A stretch of 64,000 nt of DNA from Aurifilum marmelostoma (Eukaryota > Ascomycota > Sordariomycetes > Diaporthales > Cryphonectriaceae). The stretch spans positions 3,027,001-3,091,000 of the forward strand of contig JAMXSV010000004.1 in assembly GCA_027559495.1 (NCBI GenBank), read 5' to 3'. How positions within the stretch are numbered: the stretch's first letter is position 1; each line of letters starts with the position of its first letter. The translations under genes were made by a program, and so were the position numbers. Of this stretch, positions 56,059-64,000 are shown one piece after another. A model generated the notes under the pieces. It saw nothing but the letters and a program-made list of their open reading frames with translations. It was not told the origin of the DNA and did no database searches.

Positions 56059-57197
56059 CTCGCAGCAGGAAGACAAACTAGACTGCAGGATTGACCTGTC
56101 GAGCTCGAACACCACACATGTGTCTCTTGCTGGATGCGCTGGTGACGTGTTCCCCGTCTTCCCGTTTAATGAGGAACTACCACATGCAGAATCCTATTCT
56201 TCCAAATCGGGAGCAGGGAATCCCAGTGAGTCGATCGAGAGCTTCATCGAACGATCCGTCATCTAAAGTACGCTTCAATTCCAAGAAGTGTGCTTCGGTT
56301 CTCCCCCTCTCCTCCCCCCCCCCCCAAACTTCAACAGGCAAAGTATGAACCCTTGTACCCTTGCCAAAGAAACAGCCTCAAACAGCACAATTTTGTTTCT
56401 TCTTCTTTTCCCTTTCGATGCTTCTCGTATATGCACAATCCAGAACACACATAACAGGGGGAACAGAGTACCATTTCCACGGTTCCTTTTCCTTCTCGGT
56501 TCCTGCAGTAGTATTGTTAGTGGGAATTTGGGGGAGAGAAGGGGGGGGGGGGGTTCTCCGCTGTTTCGAAAGTAGGCGACGCTATTCCCAGAGTAGGACC
56601 CCTGACCTCTCCTGACTTGGCTACCTGTAATTTAAACCTGCATGAAAGGACCTCAACCTGGAGGTGGCTGTGTTCTCAACCAGGAATAGGAAGGCCAAAC
56701 AAGAATAAGAGAGAGAAGAAAAGAAAAGAAAAAAAGAGGGACATGCAGTGATTGAAGGGAGGGATTCCGAGTGCTGCACCAGCCCATGGTAGCAACAGAA
56801 TGGGGCAAAGATCTCCGTAGGAGAGACATCGAGACCTCACACCATGCAAAGGACAGTCCAAATACGAGAAATGAGAAAGGTGGTGGTGGTGGTATGGAGA
56901 CCAAGCAGAGGCGCCTTCATCCTTCATATGGCTGCTCTTGAGTGTGGACACGCCCAGTAGCAGCAGCGGATGCTGGCTGCTGGCTGCTGACTGCCTCCAC
57001 GGGCCCGAGGGTTCCTGCTTTCTCTCCTTCGGAAAAAGGAAAAGGAAGCCATAGTATGAGGAAGATGCGGGCCGACTGACGTGCGACCCTGTTTCCATTT
57101 TGGTTGTTGAGAGCTGAAGGACTCCAGTTCTGTAAGATCTTGTGTGTGGATGTGTGGGAGAGTAACAGGAAGAGAGCCTCAAACCCCCAGAATAGTC
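50726..57197. other. 6.5-kb gene-poor region
   Basis: The left end is the promoter of the CFEM-like gene, with a TATA element (TATATAG, minus strand) near 51039-51045 and an adjacent CCAAT sequence. The rest shows only short frames without family resemblance, and long T/C/G homopolymers: T21 or longer near 56031-56059, C10 near 56319 and G12 near 56540. Several blocks are pyrimidine-rich. Non-coding RNA or very long leaders are possible but cannot be shown. Confidence 0.5.
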
Positions 57198-59259
57198 TCA
57201 AATTCCGCCACCGCCTTGCATCCTCCGTAGCCTCTCTTCTGCCGCACGTGCTCTTCTCTCCCGCTCGAGCCTCATCTTCTGTTCGGGCGTCAGCCCACGC
57301 GTCTCCTCCTGCCTTCTCTCCTCTGCGCTCTTATCTGCTACACCGGCCCCCAAGACACTGCCGCCTTTCCTCTTGCCCGAGTCACTGACTTTGGGCCCTT
57401 CTTTCCTCAGCCTTTCCTCTTCGGCCTTTCTCCGCTCGGCCTCCTTTCGATCGGCGTCCTTGCGCTCTCGCTCTTCCCGCTTCTCGACGTCTTCTCTCTT
57501 CATCGCTGCCGGCACCTTCGCCGCTTCCCAGTCCCAAGCCTCCTCGCCCAGTTCGTGTCTGGCGACCCGGAACGCGTCTCGGGTCCCGCGCTCGCCCGCG
57601 AGCTCAAATGCAGTTTTCCCATCCCTGTTCGGTATTGTAGGGTCGGCTCCTCCGCGCGTTAGGAGGCCTGTGACAAGAGGTGCGGAGTTCTGCGCGGCAG
57701 CGAGGTGAAGAGGTGTCGGCGCATGGTGGTTGGCATCGGCAGGCTGGAAAAAGAAACCCGGCGAGAGATCATTCGTCTTGAGGTAGGAGAGAAGTGCGGG
57801 GAGCTTGGAGCGGCGGATGAGTGCCTGTAGCTGCTGCGTGTGTAAGAGAGCCGTCTCCTCCTCCTCTGTAAGCTTCGGCGGTGCAGGCTTGACCGGCTTG
57901 CTCGCGGCGGCTTGCTGTCTTGTAGTTACTTCTGCCGCGGCGTTAGGGTCGACCGGCGAGATCTCCTTGACCTTGAGCCTGGTGAGCTCGATAAAAGAGC
58001 GCATGAGTTCGTTCTGTGTAGCTCTCCTGGTGCTGAACGGGAAACCACGTATCCGAGGATCATTGGCCCGTAGCACTTGCCCCTCATACGGACCGAACAG
58101 CGTCCGGCGGTTTGTCATGCCTGTTGCTCGGATGAAAAGCAGGTCTGATGTATCCAGAAGGCCTTTCCAGTCGCTCAAAAGCTGTCGGACGTCATCCACC
58201 AGGGCCTGCTCGTTATATCGACGTAGACTCGAACCAGCAGAGTGTGCGTTGCCTTTGGCATTGTCGTTGGCTGCTTGAGAACCACCCTGTTTCCGCCGTG
58301 TGGTATACCTGTGGAAAGTCTTGTGCGCCAGAACCGTAGCCTCGCGGTTCATGGGTCCAGGCCCGTTCTTGGTCTGCCGCGGTGCGAGTGACACTACCAT
58401 GGCGGCGAAGTGGCCACCTCCGATCATGCAGAGGAAGATATGGGGCCCCGTGTAAGCGATGGGAGGCAGAGAACCGTCCTTTGCCACCTTTGGAAGGACA
58501 AGCGGAGGTAGCTGCCGCTTCCTGAGCGTCTCCAAGATCTGGTCCTCCCTGGCCAGCTCTTCGTTCGTAAAGAGCACCCTGTAGATACCGAAATAATTGT
58601 TCTCAGGCAGGACTGACGATCCGAACCACATCATGGGCGGCTTGCCTGTCCCACTCCTCTTGCCGCGGCCCCATTCTTCCTCGCCCTCCTGATCCTTGGT
58701 CTTGTCTACCAGCGTCGCCTGCTTCTTCAAGAGTGCCGTCAAGGTCGAATCGTTCTTGTTCCCGTCCAAGTCATCCTCTGAGTCATCCGAGTCCGACCCG
58801 GACAGGCTCTCGTCCAGGTCGCCGATGAGCTTCTCGAACTCGACCTCCGTGACTGGTTTGTGCCCCCGCAGCTTTTGTTTCAGGTTGTAATGGTGTAGAT
58901 CTGACTTTTGATGACCCCTCTGATCAAGCACTGTGGCAAAGGTCAGGCCGCATAACGAGCAGGTTTGGGCGCCTGCCGCGGCTGGGACACCGGGCGTGGT
59001 TGGCGTCGGCGATCGATGGTCAGTACTTTGAGATGGCGGCGTCTCGAGATCTCGCTGCTCGTAGTTCTCTGTGTCGGCCTTGAAGGTAAGAGTGCTCAGT
59101 ACCTCCTCGGGAAGGTCGTAAACTGCAGGGAATGGAGTGTGGTCAGTTATCTATCTACATTGCCTAGCTACGATGCGGACGGTCCACGACATGAAGCAAC
59201 ATACTATACAGCGGGCGCCGGAGGATGTCCTCCTGTGGCTTCTTGGAGACACTGTCCAT
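57198..59259 (-). CDS. vms1: Vms1/ANKZF1 peptidyl-tRNA endonuclease of ribosome quality control
   Basis: Two exons, complement(59205..59259) and complement(57198..59122), give 659 residues. Vms1 releases stalled nascent chains by cutting the tRNA on 60S subunits and works with Cdc48/p97. Domain order: a C2H2 zinc finger (C73, C76, H89, H95; TCSLCGLTF); a VLRF1 release-factor-like domain from about 180 to 370 with ARTICLE-free core IGGGHFAAMVVSL; the catalytic GGSQ loop near residue 300 (RRKQGGSQAAND); an ankyrin pair (TPLHLAAAQNSAPLVTGLL, DGKTAFELAGERG); a long charged coiled coil; and a C-terminal p97-binding VIM-type helix (RERRARAAEERLRRM). The small first exon (MDSVSKKPQEDILRRPLY) joins YDLPEEVLSTLTF, typical of the family. 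All key residues are present. Confidence 0.95.
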
Positions 59260-60704
59260 ATCTTCAAGCGTTACGCCACAGAGGGTGGATAGCTCGTCTT
59301 TGACTTAGGGTCGGGTGGTTGGAAAGTGATTGTTACTCTGATGACGATGGTGGTAAAATACGCTTGACAGCCTAAGAATGATGGAGGGGCTTATCGATAA
59401 AGCCGGACCCCCCCCCCTCTGCACCAGCGCCCTGTGGGGTTATGACGCTGCCCTCTTGATTCCTAGACAGTTGCTTGCACCACTGTATAACATTAGCAAT
59501 CCGATTGTCTATCCTTCATAGGGCCCTCAAGATTTTTCTCATGCATACAAGTACATAGAATTGACAGCTTACTCGCTCGCTCGATATACCATCTTATTAA
59601 GCCTTTCAGAGCTTTACTGTATTGTCTATTAGTATCATCTTTCATACGATAACTGTGTTCAATGGCCCAAAGTCTACCCCAGGAAGAGAAGATAGTGGGA
59701 ACTGTCTGTCTCATATGTGAACCATCCCAGCTACACTATTCCAAGCATTGTGATTTTTACTAGGGGCAAATGTTCCAATTAACAGATCTATTAGGGATGA
59801 CAATCTCAGTATCATTTATGCTGCTAATAGGGAAACTTATCATTAAGCATATGCTTAAGTTAGTATAGGCTATTAGCTGCAGTCTCCTATCACGCCCTGA
59901 GACTGCTTGCTACACGGAAAAATGAAATAAAAACCTCCGAAATCTCATACAAGGTACATTGGTAAGGATGAAAAGGTATGGACAAAGGTGAAAAATAACT
60001 AGATAAATGAATGAATTGGTGGCTGGGGCGGGGGCTTCTCCAGAACATCTATGCCTTTACAGCCATTGCATTACCAGCTCAAAATTCATAGCGACCAAGA
60101 ATACTTGTCTTGATTCTCTTTTCTTAAATCCCCAGGTTCTTGGACTATGACTCTCTCTCTATATTCGTCCAACCACAGATATTAGATAATTGTGACTTTC
60201 CCTTGGAGCTCCATCTGCCTCACACAGGGCTTTCCCTTACCTTGAATCAATATTGAGAGGGTCATCCATATCCCATTCACTAGGACATAGCAGACCCTTA
60301 CAAAAAGAAGATATCTAAGCCTTAGCACAAGGGTGCCCATGCCCAGAAGCCTGTAAACACTTGTCTCAGACAGCAAAACCTCAGTGTAACATTCTCCATA
60401 AGCATTGTATAGCAAGGAAGCCATTCTTGGTCCAGTAATAGACGACTGAGCACAGAGGCTAGACTTAGTGAGGTTATCCCAGGTGTCTAGGCATTAGCTG
60501 CTAACAGCCACTGCACAGGTATGCAACTGGACAAGTGACTCCCTGACCCTCAAACAACAAAGTAAGGGCAGTGCAGGACCCATAAGCCCTCAAGTCACTC
60601 CTTCATAAGATGGCTAATGTTGTGGGAGAAAGAAACCTTGGCTTAGCAGATAGCAAGGCAGCCTAGACCATGATGTGCACATTGCACTCTGGCCGTCGCA
60701 GCTC
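59260..60704. other. AT-shifted intergenic region
   Basis: About 1.4 kb. From roughly 59480 to 60650 the sequence is clearly more AT-rich than the neighbouring genes. Two minus-strand frames (59493-59714 and 60182-60424) have no recognisable domains. It may be an eroded insertion or just relaxed intergenic DNA. A TTAGGGT motif occurs near 59304, upstream of the Vms1 gene. Confidence 0.5.
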
Positions 60705-61508
60705 CTAGATGCCCTCACTGCTACTCTCCACCTTCTCCTCGACGGCGTCGTCGCTGTCGCTGTCGACGATAACAATAACATCTGGGGCCTTCCTCCTTTT
60801 CCCCCTCCCCTGTTCATTTTTCTCCTCCTTCTCCTCCTCACCTTCATCATCATCATTATCCTCGCCCTCGTCGTCATCAGCATCTTTGTACAGGCCCGCC
60901 ACAGTCTTCAGATAAGTGGCATCTGGCATAGGTCTCTTCATGGCCGCCTTGCCTTGCACAGCTGGCTTCTTGGCTGGCTGCTTGCCTTTGCTGCCTGACT
61001 TGGCTGAGGGGCCCCTGTAGTACGCGTTCTTGAAGGTCTCGTAGTCCGAACCTGAAGATTCATCCGCCTCCTGCTCACCAGCGCGGGTGGCGTCGATGCT
61101 CGCGTCAAGCTTCTCCTTGGCGCCGTACCTAGTTCCAGACCCAGCTATTAGCAACGGTCAAGTCAGGAAAAGAGTGATGGTTGGGGGGCCAGGGAGGGAG
61201 GGGCCAGGCGATAGTTTTGTATGGGCGTTCGTAGACGTACCAGATGTTCATAGCCCGCGTATTGTTGGTATGCCCCGTTAGGACGGCGAGCTCGGCGGGG
61301 TCGAACTGTCGCGAATAAAAGATGAAGATCGTCAGCCGCCTTGAGGTATTACCCAGAGCAGACAGGGTTTCCCGGCGCCACAACTGACCTTGTATTGGAC
61401 GTCGTCTGTCAGAAGCTTGCAGACGCAGAGGGCGCACCTCACCTCCAGCGCTGTGAGGCCGAAGGGGGGCTCCCAGCCCTCCAGGTTGTTCGAAGCCTGA
61501 CCAGACAT
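60705..61508 (-). CDS. Small acidic hypothetical protein
   Basis: Three exons, complement(61389..61508, 61241..61305, 60705..61128), give 202 residues in phase. I do not recognise a named family. The first 63 residues look folded and contain a CALCVCKLL cluster and the segment FDPAELAVLTGHTNNTRAMNIW. The rest is low complexity: Lys/Gly/Ser-rich, then an Asp/Glu stretch, then a basic GRGKRRK motif that could be a nuclear signal, then VIVIVDSDSDDAVEE. The last part resembles SUMO-interacting sequences (V/I-V/I-x-V followed by acidic residues). That makes a nuclear role plausible, but it is inferred only. The start was chosen at the first ATG that leads into the conserved-looking N-terminus. Confidence 0.7.
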
Positions 61509-64000
61509 TTTGGCTGCGTTCTTGGATGTAGATCTGCTGCGTGATTGTAAGTAGTGCGTCAGCATAAATGCGATCCAAAGTATTCTCTATGTTTGCGACT
61601 GTAGGGAACGCAGTTGACAGCTGTGGAAAGGAGACTCACTTTGTTGGAAGGCAGAGGAGGGAGGATGGTGGAGGCTTGTGTTGTAGAGAAGAGAAGGGAT
61701 GGTGGTAGAAATGTGCGCTGGGGAGATTATCTATGGTTTGTGGATCGTGAGACCTTGGAGCACCGTGTTTTCGTGAGGTGAAGCGGTGCTGATATAATCT
61801 GATGTGAATCACCTGGAGGCTTCGGTCACGTCGCGCCCTGAGGTGGTGTCAAAACATTAATGTCTGAACCACCCAGAAGCTTCCTTCTGGGCAAGAATAG
61901 CAAGGCTCTGGAGGGCACAATGTAGCCCAAACTGGAGACTGGGTGCCTGATATGTCAAATGCGGATACTTAGGTAATATACCAAGATGAACCCCTATGTG
62001 ATTTCTGTTCTGCTTGGGGATTACAAAGCTTGGGCGCCATCTGCTTCGCACCTAGGCAGCATAGTGGTTCATGTCAAGACATGGGATGTTGCTATATGTC
62101 AACATATGTCACATTTGACTTGGCTATGCTGCATTTATACCTGGGCTCGGCCCTGGAATACATCACGCTTGTAGTAAATAAACAAACTACTTCATTCTCC
62201 TCCAGGACCCCGAACAAAGCGTCATCCAACCTGAATATGCATACTCTGGGCTGTTGTGTTAGATATCGAGATATAAAACCCCCAAACATCTCGCATTAGT
62301 AAATAGCTGTTTTAGCATCCACCACCGTCAGACATGCAAGTCAGCTTGCACATATTTGTGAAATAATACTTCCCACTTTTCAATTTGTTGTTCTTCATGG
62401 ACTTAAGCCTCTCCTTTCAAGATTAAAGTCACAGCGCATTTTCATGCATTCGTCAAGTACCCGAAACCCAGGCTTTCTAGCTTTCAGAATATTGAATAAT
62501 TAGATAGCAAATCTCCACAGGGAGTGAAATCAATGTTGAAATCTCGAGCACACCTAAGTTGGTTCTGGACTGACCTTAGAATGCAAGCCTCCCCGTTACC
62601 AAAGCGTGCACCGTTCCAATGACCAAGGCAGCGTTGAGGAACTCCAGTTCCATCTCGAGCTTGTCAATCTGTTTGGCCTTCACCCATTCACCTTGAACAT
62701 CACATCAGCCCATAGCCTGGAGATTACAGTAGTTAATTTGATAGATGTCATCTGTGGACACGACTCTTTTCAATAGACTGAAGCAAGTTTCAGCATTACA
62801 TTTTGGAGTCTCTATCATTGAACGCCTTCCTCCCCACTTTCGTTTCCCAATCATCTACCCTTCCCCTTCCCACCACATTCGGAAAAAGACAGCAAACATG
62901 CAAGCCAATTAGCCGTTCTCTTCAACACACTTCGGAATCGGGCACACCGAAAGGAGATCTGAAGATCTGTCATTGATGGACCTCACCGGCCCGGATCCTC
63001 CGAATCGCCCGACGGCGGTGGGCTCCACCTGGCCAGACAGAATACCACGTACTTTTGCTCGGGGCCGCGCGCGTGCAAACTCAGACTGCTCCAAACCCCG
63101 CAAGGCCCGAGACTACTATGGCATCCTGTCCCCTCGAGCACCGCTCGGCCCCGAAACGGAAACAAAACGGAATATTTTCGCAAGTTCCTGGGATGGACGC
63201 ACTGCGCTTCTCCCTCGCTCATTCGCGCTCCGATTCGGCAGGGGTCTTGTCTCTTCTGTCTCTCTCACGATTTTTTTTCCCCTCTAAAGCGCTCGGTATA
63301 ACATGTGAACAATTGCCTCATGCGCTGATGATACCTTGATGGGCACGGGATGGCCAGTGAAACAAGACAGCGCTTACGTATCAACCACCCCTGGTCGTTC
63401 TCGCACAAGAGGGGTCTGCGCGCATAAAGAATTAAAAAAAAAAATCAAAGGGAAACTCAATCTTGATCACAGGTAGTTCCCAAGCTCTCGGTTCATTCCA
63501 TTTAGAGAGGGTCGGTAGAAGTTGCCCCCCCCCCACCCGGCTGTGAACGCGGCAAGTGATCGTCGCAGAGAAAAAAAAAGGCGGCAGCTCGGCTCCGGTT
63601 TCCCTGCAGTCTTGCATGACGAGCTTCGCTCCCCCATCCGCAGAGTCACCGATCAGCCTTTAGGCTTCTCTTTTGCCTTCGTCTCTGATAACATAGTGGA
63701 CCCACGAGCAAAGGAAAAATAAGTAAAAAATAGTAGAAGAAAAAAAAAAAAAACATAATCTGCAGGATTAACTGGGGCGCCGTGGGTTCCATGGTCTTGT
63801 GTGGTCTGAGAATGGACATCTTCCACACTCCCGCCGAGGTTAAGTATGGGACTGGAGGGGAAGAGTAGCCAATGGTCTTACATGGTTTGAGGGCAGGGAT
63901 GGGACACGGAAAAGGGGGGGGGGGTGGTGTGGGTGGTGTTGCAGGGCCGTATTTCAAAGATACCATCGTGATCACCTCGGCATCATATGGGATTCACAAT
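61509..64000. other. 2.5 kb without a supported gene
   Basis: The left end is the promoter and leader of the acidic-protein gene. The remainder holds short frames only. 62000-62900 is AT-shifted. The last 600 bases have A- and G-homopolymers (near 63740 and 63917). A gene could begin beyond the right edge. Confidence 0.5.

Overview
The window is genomic DNA of a filamentous ascomycete (Pezizomycotina, most likely a Sordariomycete). Genes are monocistronic with short GT-AG introns of about 50-230 nt, often with a CTGAC branch site. The families point the same way: a PTH11-like rhodopsin-domain protein, a chloroperoxidase/peroxygenase, a GPI-anchored CFEM-like protein, an RNAi-type RNA-dependent RNA polymerase, and Ser/Thr-rich secreted proteins. 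I support 19 protein-coding genes and one intron-containing tRNA. Most intron-exon structures were rebuilt by hand and keep frame from start to stop.

Layout. 1-10 kb: a seven-TM rhodopsin-domain protein (+), an acetyl-CoA transporter of the AT-1/SLC33A1 family (-), the kinetochore subunit CENP-O/Mcm21 (+), and a Ser/Thr-rich secreted repeat protein (+). 10-18 kb: an MFS transporter (+), a tRNA-Arg(CCT)-like gene (-), a DCAF11/LEC14B-type WD40 protein (-) whose acidic N-terminus lies on two upstream exons, and a small four-TM protein (-). 18-22 kb: a double-Myb telobox protein (+) and ribosomal protein eS4 (+). 22-27.4 kb holds no convincing gene. 27-36.4 kb: mitochondrial D-lactate dehydrogenase (+), an RNA-dependent RNA polymerase (+), and, facing it, a small secreted His/Asn/Thr-rich protein with three HHQGV repeats and Kex2-like sites (-). 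38-51 kb: a peroxygenase (-), a degenerate RING protein (+), a Ppn2-like vacuolar phosphatase (-), the cytochrome oxidase assembly factor Pet191/COA5 (-), and a large GPI-anchored CFEM-like protein (-). 51-57 kb is another gene-poor stretch. 57-61.5 kb: Vms1/ANKZF1 (-) and a small acidic protein (-). The rest to 64 kb shows no gene.

Most genes act in unrelated housekeeping roles, so the window is not a metabolic cluster. Possible links are the telobox-binding protein with telomere-repeat-like motifs upstream of CENP-O and eS4, and two respiratory-chain genes (D-lactate dehydrogenase, Pet191).

Three genes (peroxygenase, Pet191, CFEM-like) each need exactly one base changed inside a G/C homopolymer to read through. 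That pattern suggests homopolymer errors in the assembly rather than three independent pseudogenes. The best candidate for something undescribed is the HHQGV repeat precursor at 35.8-36.4 kb.
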